Shown piece by piece: positions 1 through 10,235 of a DNA stretch of 64,000 nucleotides (position 1 is its first letter; the number at the start of each line of letters is the position of its first letter). The notes beneath the pieces were generated by a model. It worked only from the letters and a program-made list of their open reading frames with translations, ran no database searches and was not told the origin of the DNA. Source of the stretch: Lepidostoma basale (taxonomy: Eukaryota > Arthropoda > Insecta > Trichoptera > Lepidostomatidae). The position numbers and the translations under genes are program-made. The stretch is taken from contig JAHDVF020000126.1 in assembly GCA_022606425.2 (NCBI GenBank), positions 47,501 to 111,500 on the forward strand, read 5' to 3'.

Positions 1-399
1 TCCTAACAAGCTGCGTATTTTGTATATATAAAGTTGATAAGTAGGGTAAAAGCTCCAATATCTGACACATTTCAATTTCGAATCTAATTTTGTATACACA
101 GTTTACCCTACCTAATTGTGAAGCCGCGAATATAATACCTACGTTAACATACACAGCAAAATTAGCTCGTATACACAATATTCATAAAACAATGTTTTTG
201 TGTTTATTGTATGTAAATGCTCCCGCGTTGCACGAACGCAACAGAAGTGGGTCGTTTGAAGAAATTTAGTACGAAGTGCATTATATTTATTATAATTTGC
301 ATTCGCCATGCATTAACATACTAAAGCATACCTTTCTGGTGAACACGAATGCTAAAAATACAAATCTTTACCATACACACTATAAGAAGGATTTATGAT
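1..399. other. AT-rich stretch, nothing recognised
   Basis: No open frame of note, no repeat family shared with the rest of the window and no structured motif was seen. Confidence 0.5.
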
Positions 400-485
400 A
401 TTATTAATTTATTATTATTATTTATGATTTATTATTATTATTTATGATATTTTTATTATTATTATATTATTATTATTATTATTAT
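400..485 (+). repeat. (TTA)n-type microsatellite
   Basis: Imperfect run of TTA/ATT units broken by ATGAT. It directly abuts the truncated 5' end of the R1 copy at 484. Confidence 0.85.
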
Positions 486-926
486 GAAAGTAGAATAAAT
501 GCAGTAGAAATGAGATCTCTTAGACGAATGTGTGGATACTCTGTGTGTGATAGAGTATCGAATGAAAATATAAGAAGTGAATGCGGTGCGAATGATGGTG
601 TCATGAACAAAATAATGAAAGGATCATTAAGATGGTTTGGAAATATGAAAAGAATGAATGAAGAAAGAATGGTAAAAAAATTAAATGTTAATGATGTCAA
701 TGGAACCAGAAATAGAGGAAGACCAAGGAAAACGTGTCACGATCAAATAAATCAAATATTGAATGTCGGCCATGTGAGGAGTCAGAGAAATCGACGCGCG
801 TGCATGACACGATGTATGAATGTTGAAGAAGCGAGAGAAATATGTCAAGAAAGAAAAGTGTGGCAGTCCATTATTTCTGCCTACACCTTCGGGGAGACAG
901 CGTGATGGTTAGTTCGTTAGTTAGTT
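484..926 (+). mobile_element. R1 RTE-like retrotransposon 3' fragment, nearly uninterrupted frame
   Basis: The frame reads RINAVEMRSLRRMCG, then GSLRWFGNMKRM, RGRPRKTCHDQINQ, RRACMTRCMNVEEA and ends at a TGA at 903. It is the C-terminal tail that follows the reverse transcriptase domain in RTE-like elements; the catalytic domain is missing. After the stop comes GGTTAGTTCGTTAGTTAG, the (TTAG)n 3' tail typical of this family. The start is a 5' truncation at DESRI, so no initiation codon is meaningful. Non-functional relic. Confidence 0.85.
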
Positions 927-928
927 TT

Positions 929-1182
929 TTTATTATTATTATTTTGTTGAATCACTCTTTACATCATGACAGCGTGAGCTAAATCGATGTAAAGGGTAAA
1001 TTAGCTATCATAGTGATTCTCTCGACATGTGATAGGTACCTAATCTATCGCCATTTTATTGTCACGTGAATTCTACACCAGATCAAAGACAGTGTGACAA
1101 TCACACTGCCTTCGCCGGGAATCGAACCCCGAAACTTCGGGGTGGCAGTCAATGTACTTACCACTTGGCTACGAAGGTCGTC
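929..1182 (-). mobile_element. SINE-1, tRNA-derived SINE, near full length
   Basis: On the minus strand the 5' head has a pol III A box TAGCCAAGTGG (1171-1161) and B box GGTTCGATTCC (1128-1118), about 33 nt apart as in a tRNA. The body follows (TGTGATTGTCACACTG, TGTAGAATTCACGTGAC, AAAATGGCGATAGATT) and an (AAT)n tail at 948-929. Other copies lie at 7612-7893, 25788-26003 and 50945-51062, with fragments at 34337, 36597 and 37085. It sits at the end of the R1 tail. SINEs are mobilised by partner LINEs; the partner is not shown here. Confidence 0.88.
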
Positions 1183-1227
1183 AATTATATAGGGGTTGTA
1201 TGAATAGTCTTTAAACCTGCTTAAATA

Positions 1228-1295
1228 ACTGGCCTTCACGATGTTTTTTCGAAGGGTTAGGCAGTAAAAATGGACCGCTACACACTTTTGTTCCC
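1228..1295 (-). mobile_element. R1 3'-end fragment
   Basis: Reverse strand matches the last about 60 nt of R1 (TGGCGGTCCATT-like, then CCCTTCGAAAAAA and CATCGTG). Strongly diverged. Confidence 0.55.
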
Positions 1296-1407
1296 CTAAA
1301 CTATAAGATAAGTTCTAGAAAAAAATCATTTTCAATCCTAATTCTACACACAAGCTACATTGTTTTGTTTGCAGTTTTTGATTGTAGCAATTTTACATGT
1401 ATTATTC

Positions 1408-1503
1408 TGCTTATCGCGGCGGAGTCCTTGGAGAGCCCATGCGGAGTCCCCAAAGACCTTGCGGAGCCCTAGGGCTCAGCGGAGCACAGTTTGAGAACCG
1501 CTG
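1408..1503 (-). mobile_element. hAT-like transposon end
   Basis: Read on the minus strand it begins CAGCGGTTCTCAAACTGTG, a form typical of hAT terminal inverted repeats, and continues with GC-rich subterminal CTCCGC repeats. Only one end is visible and no target duplication could be paired. Confidence 0.4.
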
Positions 1504-1659
1504 GTCTAAGAGATATCATTTCCACCATTTTAATTCAACTTTCATCCGTCATTTGCCCGTTTCATACATAAGTTTTGGAAAATATTACTTACAAGTAAAT
1601 ACATCGAGTTACGACTATCCGTACAAGTTTCTAAGGTGGTATACTTTGTAAAAGTAAGG

Positions 1660-2095
1660 AAAATTATAATCATCATCAGTCGTCTGTCATCCACTGCTGA
1701 ACGTAGGCCTCTCTCAACCACCACCCCCTATCCATTGCCGCTCCCATCCATCCATGTCCAGCAATCCTCTTCAGATCGTCGATCCAGCGGGCAGGGGGAC
1801 GTCCGACTCTGCAGAATCCTGTACGCGGTCTCCACTCCAGAACCCGTCTCTCCCATCGGCCGTCGGTTCTCCGACAGATATGGCCAGCCCATCGCCACTT
1901 CAGCCCGCCCATCCTCAGGGTCACCTTAGTCACCTTGGTTTGTTGTCGAATAAATTCGTTTCTAAATCTGTCCCTCAAGGTTATTCCAAGTATGTCTCTT
2001 TCCATGGCTCGTTGGGCGACCTTGAATCTGTAGACTAGACCTTTTGTCAGTGTCCACATCTCGGCTCCGTACGTCATGATTGTCAAGGCGCACTG
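1660..2095 (-). mobile_element. R2 RTE-like retrotransposon 3' fragment
   Basis: The minus-strand frame (2086-1676) gives YGAEMWTLTKGLVYRFK, QRAMERDILGITLRDRFRN, MGGLKWRWAGHICRR and VGRPPARWIDDLKRIAG, ending AYVQQW. This is the post-RT C-terminal region of an RTE-like element. It is followed by a TGATGATGATTATAA tail near 1665, the usual short-repeat 3' end. The frame is open for 136 codons, so it is a fairly young copy, but the RT and endonuclease are absent. A plus-strand sister copy lies at 60040-60420. Confidence 0.85.
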
Positions 2096-2525
2096 ATTGA
2101 AGACTTATGAATCTCCCCATGCGTACCGCCTTAACCGTGGGGCGCTGAAATACCGAGAATAAATTGTTTCGCCCCATACGTGGGGCGCAATAATTATTTT
2201 TAGAATATTTCTAGATAGGGTTAGGATTTCATTTCATTTCATTTATTTTGATAAAAATCACAAACATTACAGACATACAATTCCTTATAGTTTGCAATTA
2301 CATTATAAAAAGAAAAGCATTAAAAAAATAAAAATTAAGCTTAAGAATAAGAAAAAATCATAACATTGATATTGTATCCCTGAGGCAACTCACACTATCA
2401 CGAAAAATGTCGACCTCCGAGGCGACTTTCGACTTACGACTTTCGACTACCAACGATATTAATTGATTAGTTCACACAATAAAATAATAAATAAGATAGT
2501 TACATCATAGAGACAGATGAATACT
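2096..2525. other. Unassigned stretch with a small hairpin
   Basis: Contains GCCCCATACGTGGGGC, a perfect 6-bp hairpin near 2171-2186, and a TTTCATTTCATTTCATTTA run at about 2227-2246 that resembles a LINE 3' end. No gene recognised. Confidence 0.4.
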
Positions 2526-2693
2526 GAATGGAGGCCAAGGTTGGGCCGGAGAAGTGTCGGAAGACAGCCTACAAGATGGAACGATGATATTGTGCGAATG
2601 GCGAGAAGGGCCTGGAGAACACTGGCGAGAGACCGAGAGGGATGGCGTGGGGGTGGAGAGGCTTACGTCCAGCATTGGATAGAGACAAGCTGA
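2526..2693 (+). mobile_element. RTE-like retrotransposon C-terminal fragment
   Basis: The frame from the TGG at 2529 to the TGA at 2691-2693 reads WRPRLGRRSVGRQPTRWNDD, then IVRMARRAWRTLARDREGW and AYVQHWIETS. This is the WRP..GRRSVGRP..RW.DD...EAYVQ.W signature that closes many insect RTE ORFs. It is too short (54 codons) to be found by length alone. Confidence 0.8.
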
Positions 2694-3215
2694 CGAAAAT
2701 GTTTTAGTAACTAAACAAACGATATTTCAAAATGTCATTATCTTACTACTTTAGAGGTTAAAGAATCGAGCCAAAAAGATGTCAACGACCCAAGATAACA
2801 AGCGTACATGGTAGCGATTTCGTTTATTTTACAAAATTTATTCCTTCTACACGGTATCGCAGCGCTGTGGAAGAATAATTAATTACCGCAGCGAAAATTT
2901 CCAGAATTATTAGCATAAACATTAAAATCTGTATTAATGACTTTTTGATTACAACATCGAGTTTTTGTGAGAGAATATTTTAAATAAGAACAAAAAATGG
3001 CAACGGTTTTATGGAAATATCAGTGGCGGGCGGTAAACCTTTTATGCAAGTAGCAAAAATTACACTACGAAAAAATAACACAAAAAATGAAAATTTTTAA
3101 TAGCATGAAAAGGGTTCTAGAGCCAATGACGATCACTTTCGTAATGATTGTTCAGGGACATTTTGCTTTTGAAGACATTATGTGATGCTTTAAACATTAT
3201 CAAAATATCATAATG
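2694..3215. other. AT-rich stretch, nothing recognised
   Basis: No recognisable coding, repeat or RNA motif. Confidence 0.45.
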
Positions 3216-4005
3216 TCATAATGTCCTAGCAATGCTAAACATATTACTAACATAATTTATAATAAAACTTTTGTAAACTGACAGATTTACATATTGTTTA
3301 TTTAATAATGAATAAAAGGCATAACGACCATAATAAATAGGACGACCAAGGCTGCGTTGTATAGGACTATGTATAGCACATTGGGATCCCTGAAAACTCT
3401 GCCGGTCCGAACGATGAAGCCCAACATCCTCAGTGCAGTACCACAAATCCAGCCAAGTACCACAAATCCAGCCAAAATACAAATGGCAGCCTACTCTCAT
3501 ACATGATCCCGAGATCTCTCATCGTAGATACATGTGCTAGTTGCTGGTTGTTCATTGTGTATCTATAATACACATGTTTCAATGCTCTTTTAAAAGATAG
3601 CATAACGCATTTAGAGACATTGAATTGCATTTAATTACTGTGACTCCAGTTAACAATATTATTAATGTCCGATTGGAGGTGTAGACAGTCGTCAAGATTG
3701 TTAATTTCTAGTAATAATTTCAGATCATCGGCAAATAAAAGAAATCGCGAGAAGTTTATCACCTTCACAATACCATTTATGAAGATGGTGAAGAGGAGTG
3801 GCCCTAGGTTTGAATCTTGTGGCACCCCTGAATGTACAAGAAAAGGTTCCGATTGAAAAATTCCGTATGAGACGAATTGTTTTCTTCCCTCGAGGTAACT
3901 AATGAAAAACATAATCAACTGATAGGATAATCCAATTTGAGATAGCTTTGCTATCAGAATGCCGTGGTTTACAGCATCAAAGACCTTTGAGAAATCTTAA
4001 GACTC
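3216..4005 (-). mobile_element. CRJ: CR1/Jockey-like LINE reverse transcriptase pseudogene
   Basis: Minus-strand translation, going down from about 4000, gives FDAVNHGILIAKLSQIGLSY, then SGVPQDSNLGPLLFTIFING and FADDLKLLLEI. These are RT palm motifs of CR1/Jockey-type LINEs, and FADD is the catalytic box. The next frame (3630-3430) continues FNVSKCVMLSFKR. A frameshifted piece with LRMLGFIVRTGRVFRDPN-type thumb sequence follows. Frame changes at about 3630 and 3450 and a 19-bp tandem duplication (TACCACAAATCCAGCCAAG region, 3437-3475) show it is dead. Confidence 0.85.
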
Positions 4006-4115
4006 TCTGGCCAAAGCTCACTCGTCATGAAAAATTGTGTTTGTTAAGGGAACATTTTTTCACAATCTGTTGTGAGAGGTGCTCGTTATGAGAAGTTCCA
4101 ATGTATATCCAACTC

Positions 4116-4685
4116 TTAACCGTTTTAGTGCTAAGAATTTTTTGTCAAATCGATGTAAATTGGAGCCGGCTCATTTTTTTCGGTAGTGTTGGAAACATAC
4201 AAAATATAAGAGTTGAGCACCATTTTTCCAAATATGTTGAATACTACTTTTTTCCAATATTTTAGGGTTCTTCGCTCGTCCAAATTTTATCAGATTCGTC
4301 CACACCTCCCATGTATTTGTTGTAGTCATCAATCATGCTTGGTTTCACCGTTTCGTGATCAAAATTCCCTTTATTTTTCTTGATCGTCACACTATTAGTA
4401 TCTGCATTGGATGAAATCAATATGACTGGGTTTGGTTTGGACTTTTTGTCTCTGAATGAACACATCAAAACCTTTTCATGTGCTAGGTTTCTCTCTTGTT
4501 TAAAAAGTTTTTTTTTAAATGTATAAGAATGAACTCTCGTTACAAATTATGCGCGAGGTTAGAGTACGTCCACTCCCACGGAGCACCAAAAACACGCTGA
4601 AACTCGCAGCGTTTTTGCGGTGCGTCGCAATTTTCGATACAAACGATCGCAGCGTTTTTGCGCCGCGTAGCATTCTAACGGTTAA
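4116..4685 (-). mobile_element. piggyBac-like element A, internal-deletion derivative with transposase C-part
   Basis: Ends are TTAACCGTTTTAGTGCTAAG on the left (4116) and GTAGCATTCTAACGGTTAA on the right (to 4685): an inverted terminal repeat flanked by TTAA, the piggyBac target. The minus frame 4468-4262 encodes KPSMIDDYNKYMGGVDESDK, matching the YNKYMGGVD signature of piggyBac transposases (DDE_Tnp_1_7). The frame ends early, and N-terminal and central catalytic parts are missing. The right subterminal region matches that of element B at 32668-33329. Confidence 0.85.
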
Positions 4686-5030
4686 ATAAATAAATAAAAT
4701 CATTAGGTGAGAACGCGCGATAATAAAACTGAGAGAATTTATTTAGTTGGCCTTATGTATTGCGAAACACACGATGTGTCGCGTTATGTGCCATTATGTA
4801 TTGTTCCATGTACCGCGTTACGTCTGCCCCAGGTGGCGTCCGCTGTGTGAACACAGTGTATAAGCACTTAAGGAAATAAGCAAAGACCAGCGGGTGGCCT
4901 TAATCAAGTTCGGAAGGGCTGGGGATAGCTTAGAAGGTTAGTTATTGAGACTTGTTTTAGATGGTGTTAAGGGAATATCGAGCGAAGCGCGATGCGAAAT
5001 CAATCTGTAATATCCAAAGTAAACAAAAAA
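4686..5030. other. Unassigned stretch
   Basis: Moderate GC content, CpG-containing, unique in this window. No gene or repeat recognised. Confidence 0.4.
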
Positions 5031-5032
5031 AC

Positions 5033-5165
5033 AATCAAATGATTCAAATGAAATCTCTTGATGGAAGTTCATTTTAAATAATAATAAAATAAAACGATTA
5101 TTTTTTTAAACTACTTCCACAAAACAAATGTGGAAGTAGTTGTAAAAAATATCGTTTTATTTAAT
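5033..5165. mobile_element. HH-G element remnant, hairpin without ribozyme
   Basis: Outer arms match the flanks of HH-G copies (AAATCTCTTGATGGAAGTTC, then AATAAAACG). The centre is a perfect 13-bp hairpin (5109-5121 against 5129-5141, CTACTTCCAC / GTGGAAGTAG) where complete copies carry two hammerheads. It reads as an inverted pair whose middle was deleted. Confidence 0.65.
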
Positions 5166-5207
5166 TAATAAGAATGAAAACGTCAGTTTTCTAGAAGTTT
5201 TATTATG
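5166..5207 (-). mobile_element. HH-A element terminal fragment
   Basis: Reads AATGAAAACGTCAGTTTTCT then AGAAGTTTTATTAT, the outer flank of HH-A elements. It is interrupted at 5208 by element P1. Confidence 0.6.
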
Positions 5208-5540
5208 AATGTTACCAATATTTGTAGACAAATACTGGATTTTACCCATTGCGAGTTGATCATTTTTTAAGGATTGATTGTATTTCAATAGAGACAAAGA
5301 TGTAAATTGTTTTTTGAAAACAGAATATGGTGGTCGAGGTGTTTATAGGACTTATGACCTGTCATTGGTTGGGTTAAGCGATCGCTTGATGTTTAACAAC
5401 ATTCCCCATTTCCCCCTTCTTACGACCACCACGTCTGCCAAATTTTTGAAAGATGTATATATGCTACTATGTTAAAAACACTTCACATTTTTTAGGTCAA
5501 TCTACACTAGCGCCATGTATTAAGATTATTTTTAAGCATT
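5208..5540 (+). mobile_element. P element copy P1
   Basis: P is a dispersed inverted-repeat element of unknown class. The plus arm runs ATATTTGTAGACAAATACTGG, TCAATAGAGACAAAGATG, GTCATTGGTTGGGTTAAG, GCGATCGC, GACCACCACGTCTG and ends near GCGCCATGTATTAAG. The copy keeps a frame with YRTYDLSLVGLSDR that recurs in other copies. It lies inside an HH-A fragment. Confidence 0.6.
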
Positions 5541-5679
5541 AAGCAGATTACATTTTTACATTATATTTTTACATCTATATTTTGACATTGTATACCTCCG
5601 ATAGGAGAGGAACAACAAGAAGAAGAAGTACTTATATACCAAATGTTAGGAAAAAAATCACATTATTGTGTAGTAGAAA

Positions 5680-5747
5680 CCGGGTGACATTGAAGCCAAG
5701 TCCCCTGAATGAGGAGCCATGATCTTTGTCCCCTAAACTACCACCAA
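5680..5747 (-). mobile_element. SINE-2 tRNA-like head fragment
   Basis: The minus strand reads GGTGGTAGTTTAGGGGAC, ATGGCTCCTCATTCAGGGGA, then a decayed B box GGCTTCAATGTC. The same tRNA-like head as at 25060-25135, diverged. Confidence 0.5.
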
Positions 5748-6035
5748 AATGACGAGATTTAACGACACAATCCTCATTAATAAATCTCTTATTTTTGTAA
5801 TGTTTTAACCAAGAAAGACCGTTATTACAAATTCATGCAATTACACATTAAACAGAGATTTGAGTTTTTTTTTTAAGAATTTCACTCAAAATGCAAAGCA
5901 CTACAGAAGATTAATGGCAAATACTTTAATTAAAACAAGAAGTTACCGCTACACATCGTTATTCCCATAAACAGTTAATATGTAGACAGTAATAAGTAGG
6001 CACTGTTTAATCAGTAAAAATATGTCATCTAAATC
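5748..6035. other. AT-rich stretch, nothing recognised
   Basis: No coding or repeat match seen apart from its position between SINE-2 and P2. Confidence 0.4.
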
Positions 6036-6431
6036 AAAATAGTAATGTTAACAACATTTTGAATGTATACAAATTCTTGTAGACAAATACTGGATTTCAC
6101 CCATTGCGGATAAATTATTTTTATTTTATAAGGATTAATTGTATCTCAATAGAGACGAAGATTAATAGATGACGTTAGTGTATAGTGAACTTAAAAATGT
6201 AAAGATAGGCGTAGAAACCTACCATATATACAAGTTCCAAAAATTTGTCAGACGTGGTGCTCATAAGGCGGAATGGGGAATGTTGTTAAACGTGAAGCGA
6301 TCGCTCAACCCAACCAATGACAGGTCATAAGTCCTGTAAGCGCCTCGGCCACCACCTTCTGTTCCCAGAAAACAATTTACATCTTCGTCTCTATTGAGAT
6401 ACAATTAATCCTTATAAAATAGTAATGTTAA
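6036..6431 (-). mobile_element. P element copy P2 with 16-bp target-site duplication
   Basis: Element 6052-6415 is flanked by AAAATAGTAATGTTAA at 6036-6051 and again at 6416-6431. The left part is plus orientation (TTTTGAATGTATACAAATTC to TAGAGACGAAG); the right part is the longer minus arm (CGTGGTGCTC, GCGATCGCTCAACCC, ATCTTCGTCTCTATTGAG). So the element is an unequal inverted repeat whose TSD length is that of a target-primed or retro-type insertion. Confidence 0.8.
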
Positions 6432-7084
6432 ATTGCAGCTGATTTATTCTAGAAATTTTTTCAAATTTCGAATTGAATTTCGTTCGAATCCCAACGTCTC
6501 AAACGGCGTTCTACAGAGAGAGTTTATACTAACATAACCTAATGCTACATTACAGTCAATCGGTATTATTATGGAGCAGCAAACCGAGTCGGTGCTCGTC
6601 AATCTCGGAAGGAGTTCGCCTCTCCATTTATTATTCACTCCAATCCGAGCAGAGCCCGTACTCGGAATGGCCGCACCGCCGTAAGAATTGCAAGATCTTT
6701 ATAAAGAATTTATCAGAAGCATTCGGAATACCGGCAAGCTTTTATTGATGGAGTATCGTAAGATTGTATTGTGAGTAAAAATAAAATAAACACAAAATAT
6801 TGCCGGCAGTTTATAAAATAAATATAATATAAATATTAATAGGCAACAACTCAAGAAAGAGTGCGAGAATATTTTAAGTACAGGAGAGCGAAAAAGGAAT
6901 ACTTTGATTCTCTCCGAAAGTAATTCGATATGCACTAGTTGTGAATGTCCGAGAACGTTTCCGGATTATTTTGAATTTTGTTCGGATTATTGTTGTATGA
7001 CAGTAGTGTATAAAAGAAAAGGAGAATAATTTTGTGTTGTTCATTGTGAAATTTTTAACGTGTCTCAAATAAATTATTTACATT
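6432..7084. other. Unassigned unique-looking stretch
   Basis: 6440-6700 is moderately GC-rich and unique in the window; the rest is AT-rich. No gene is recognised. Confidence 0.4.
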
Positions 7085-7228
7085 AAAACTGCTTCCCCGG
7101 AGAGGTAGGCAGTGAATGGACAACTTTACCGTTCTGTCCTGACATACCTGTCTAGCTTCATTCACATTCATACATCGTAACATGCATGCTCGTCGATTAT
7201 TTCGACTTCGAATGTGGCCGCCATTTTT
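7085..7228 (-). mobile_element. R1 3'-end fragment
   Basis: The minus strand encodes GGHIRSRNNRRACMLRCMNV then NEARQVCQDRTV, with the CTCTCCGGGGAAGCAG 3' end. No (TTAG)n tail is left. Confidence 0.8.
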
Positions 7229-7482
7229 GCACTTTTCACAAACATGTTTCGAGACAGAGAGACCCATTTTCAGAGTATAAATTTTAAACTCCCGAGGAAG
7301 ATCTCCTGTGTCCCGAAAGATGTTTGTGAAAAGTGCAAAAAAGTGTTTTGAAATTGCAATGTTTTTAAAAAATTATTCAAGTGGACATCACAACACAAAG
7401 TAATAGCGAATATAAAAGCAAGGCAAAATACTAAATTAGAGTTTTTTTAAATACAATAAAACCATTTGTTTAAATATAAAAA

Positions 7483-7975
7483 AAAAGGATTGACCAAATT
7501 AATCAAATACTGAAAGCAGCCATATTTGAAATCGGAAAAATCGACGAGCATGCATGTTATGATGTATGAATGTGGAGGAATAGAGAGGTATTTCAGGACC
7601 GAACGGTATCATTTATTATTTTGTTGAATCGCTCTTTACATCATGACAGCATGAGCCAAATCAATGTAAAGGGTATTATAGCTATCATAGTGAGTCTCAT
7701 GACATATGATAATCTATCTGATAACCATGTGATAAGCTAAATCTATCGCCATTTTATTGTCACGTGAATTCTACACCAGACCAATGACAGTGTGACAATC
7801 ACACTGCCCTCGCCGTGAATCGTACCCGGAACCTTCGGGGTGGCAGTCAATGCACTGTAAGTGCACTCGACCACGAAGGTCTGGCAGTCTATCCACGGCC
7901 ACGAAGGTATGGCGTTCTATCCTCTCTGCCTAGCCCTCCGGAAAAACGGCGTGATAGTTAATAAGTTAGTTAGTT
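7483..7975 (+). mobile_element. R1 3'-end copy split by a SINE-1 insertion
   Basis: The left piece (7483-7611) encodes DQINQILKA and RACYDV.MWR-type sequence. The right piece (7903-7975) encodes the final TCTCTGCCTA...GGCGTGAT and ends GTTAGTTAGTT. Between them sits SINE-1 on the minus strand. Joined, the pieces give one 3' end, so the SINE is the younger insertion. Confidence 0.75.
7612..7893 (-). mobile_element. SINE-1 copy nested in R1
   Basis: The body matches the copy at 929-1182 (TTGTTGAATCGCTCTTTACA, TGTCACGTGAATTCTACACC, ACAGTGTGACAATCACACTG). The B box is mutated (GGTACGATTC) and the A-box region is rearranged. At the head a 24-26 bp unit is tandemly duplicated (CCACGAAGGTCTGGC and CCACGAAGGTATGGC). 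Confidence 0.82.
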
Positions 7976-8435
7976 TTTTAATAGATCAGGCATAAAATAA
8001 TTTCTGGTACACGCGGGGAAAATTAATTAGGCAAAGGAAAATTCCTACATTGGTAAGGTTCTATCTGTTTATACATGCAAAGTCCTCGCAGAATTAATAC
8101 GGTCCCATTTTACAAATACAGTATTTCCCATACATAATAGTCTGTGTCCACCTGATTAAACAAAGATAAGACTGGGCAGTATGTAGGGCCAGCGTTAACC
8201 AGTGGCGGCTGCATAAAAATACAAATATAAAATTATTTTTATTTTTACCTACTTTAACTTTGGAATCAGCTTTTAACAAGAAACTACCTATTTTATTTAT
8301 AAGCTATTATTATGTTTCTGTTTCTAAAATCCATCCCGTGTTCTAAATGTAAAATTGCCTTCCAAACCTTACCTGCCCGCATTTGCCTCCTCAGTAAAAA
8401 CATTAAAATAATAATAATAATAATTATTATAATAT
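7976..8435. other. AT-rich stretch with (TAA)n microsatellite
   Basis: TAATAATAATAATAATTATT at about 8407-8432 is a simple repeat bordering the R1 fragment at 8436. The remainder is unassigned. Confidence 0.5.
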
Positions 8436-8548
8436 TACACATTCGTCTAAGAGATCTCATTTCTACTACATTAATTCGGCTTTCATTATATTGCCAGTTC
8501 CATGCTTCACTTTTCCATATATGAAGGTCGGTACACCTTTGCGCATTA
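8436..8548 (-). mobile_element. R1 internal fragment
   Basis: The reverse strand gives GKVKHGTGN and a decayed SLRRMC region (GAGATCTCTTAGACGAATGT). Both ends are missing. Confidence 0.75.
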
Positions 8549-8877
8549 TGATAGTACCGTGAATAATGGGGAAAAATAAAAATTAACCATGACCCGCCTC
8601 TGGTGAAAACCACTTACATAACTAAATTGGTACATAATTCGAATGTTTGTACATAGAGCGAGGGTGGGTGATGGTTTACTGAGAAACAAACAAAATTACT
8701 TAAGTGATAAAGGATGAAAAATTACAACTACCAGCAATGCGGGGAATCTAGACATTTAAGGAATTTACCTGTTTCTCCAGGATGAGTAAAAACTGATAAA
8801 TCTGCGTGCATTCAAAATAAATCAAAAAAATTTACTTGAAAACAATTTCCTTCGTAGAAAAGGTAAATAAAAGTTGG
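8549..8877. other. AT-rich stretch, nothing recognised
   Basis: No motif found. Confidence 0.4.
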
Positions 8878-9240
8878 GCTGAAAAGTTCGTAGGCTGACA
8901 CATAAATGGCGTTACTGGAATTAAATCCATATGATTTTTAGTTAGTACCAACCTTGAAAAGATACGTGTATAAATTTGACAGCTGTTGGACAATTGGTTT
9001 GTGAGATATAGCATTGTGAGTGAAAATACTTTTGTTATTGTGAAAAATATGGATAAAAAAAGGATTTCGTGTGTAAATGAAGTATTGCTTTTTGGCGAAA
9101 AATTTACTGTTAAAACCAAAGCTTAACTTCTTAATAAAAATTATTCGGACTCTGCACCAGGAAAATCTACCGTTGAGAAGTGGTTTGCTAAATTTAACCG
9201 AGTAAAAATGAGCATCGAAGACTGAGGTAAAGATAACAGT
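8878..9240 (+). mobile_element. mariner transposon 5' part, transposase N-terminal pseudogene
   Basis: Starts with a mariner-like end (TTGGGCTGAAAAGTTCGTAG). From the ATG at 9049 the frame reads MDKKRISCVNEVLLFGEKF, stops, then continues in frame with YSDSAPGKSTVEKWFAKFN. The N-terminal helix-turn-helix of mariner transposases has this SAPGKSTVEKW.AKF motif. In-frame stops and loss of everything after about 9240 (including the D,D34D domain) make it non-functional. Confidence 0.85.
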
Positions 9241-9266
9241 ACATAAAGGAGTTTTGTGCCAATTAA

Positions 9267-9679
9267 GGCCGTGCCACACTGTTTGAAACAAGCTCTCCAC
9301 AGGAGTGACCTTGGTGGAGAGATGTAAAGCCCACGGTTGCTGTAGCGTCCACATAATGTTGTAAACAAGCTCTCCACAGGGGTCACCTTTGTGGAGCCCA
9401 CGGTTGGTGTGGCATCCACAGTAGACACCATTTTCGTTCAATACGTCCGCACTCCACCGATGCAATGCCGCTATGCAACTGACCTTGACTGGTGGAATTG
9501 CGGAGCGCCCAAATTGTGGAATGCGTGTTTAACGGCGGGATCCACACGCTACTATGCGCGTCGGTCCACAAAGGTTGTTGAAGGTCAAACGAATTTTTGT
9601 TTCAAACAAGTGTCTACACAGTTTTAAACCGCCGGTGCAGACCGATGTGGGTAGCTTGTTTAAAACAGCGTGGAACGGC
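9267..9679. mobile_element. Non-autonomous DNA transposon with about 27-bp terminal inverted repeats
   Basis: The left end GCCGTGCCACACTGTTTGAA and the right end (reverse complement) GCCGTTCCACGCTGTTTTAA form inverted repeats, continuing into AACAAGCT. The interior has repeats of AAGCTCTCCACAGG and no coding frame of a transposase. A partial second copy is at 46945-47105. The class is uncertain. Confidence 0.75.
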
Positions 9680-9749
9680 TTTTATGTATGAAATTGAAGC
9701 TTGGAGATTGGCAGAAGAAAGTTGAAAATAAAATAAATAGAAATAAAAT

Positions 9750-9836
9750 CACCGAGCATTGATATTATATAGATATTTAAAATAATATAAAATTGTTTAC
9801 AAATATGGTCAGTTTTGACAGATGTTGTTATCCGGG
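9750..9836 (-). mobile_element. HH-F element fragment (upstream flank)
   Basis: The minus strand carries ACATCTGTCAAAACTGACC, ATATTTGTAAACAATTTT and AATATCA. These are the stretches just upstream of the HH-F ribozymes at 15276 and 20203. The ribozyme core has been lost (ATGCTCGG in place of CTGATGA). Confidence 0.6.
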
Positions 9837-9837
9837 C

Positions 9838-9975
9838 CACACAAATCATGCCCCCGAATAAACTAACAACCCACCAAATCACCTTCCAACAATGTTCCCA
9901 TCAGACGTAAGAGGAATAGCCACATGAGCTGAACCTCTGTAAGCCAGAAGATCCAAGTCCAAGTCCAAGTCCAAG
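9838..9975 (+). repeat. W repeat copy with (CCAAGT)n hexanucleotide run
   Basis: CAACAATGTTCCCATCAGAC, AACCTCTGTAAGCCAGAAGA and AACAACCCACCAA recur at 52620-52725. Related pieces are at 13450-13620 and 53770-53870. The end is four CCAAGT-type units at 9950-9973. Confidence 0.65.
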
Positions 9976-10235
9976 ACAGATGTTATAAAGATTTATTTTG
10001 GAACGTTTATGCTTTTGTTATAATAAATATTATGAATTAATTTAAATTTTAAAATAATAATTTTAATTTCTTATTGGGGTTCAGGTATTGACTTACAAAA
10101 AAGGAAATAAAACAATGATTCAACGCCAAAATTTCAATGCAAAAAAAAGATGCAAAATTTCAACACCATTCGAATTTCTACAAACTTTGTTTAAAGTGAG
10201 TGTTGTTGGATACATAGTATATAAAAAAGAAATAT
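9976..10235 (+). mobile_element. HH-F element flanks without ribozyme
   Basis: ATTATGAATTAATTTAAA and CCTTATTGGGTTCAGG-type sequence is shared in reverse with 20035-20140. GTGAGTGTTGT plus AGTATATAAAAAAGAA at 10195-10235 is the HH-F 3' end. The ribozyme is missing. Confidence 0.45.

Noticed and set aside
1118..1171. Functional tRNA gene
   Set aside because: The A and B boxes sit in a SINE head with body and tail repeated elsewhere; no proper acceptor stem was found.
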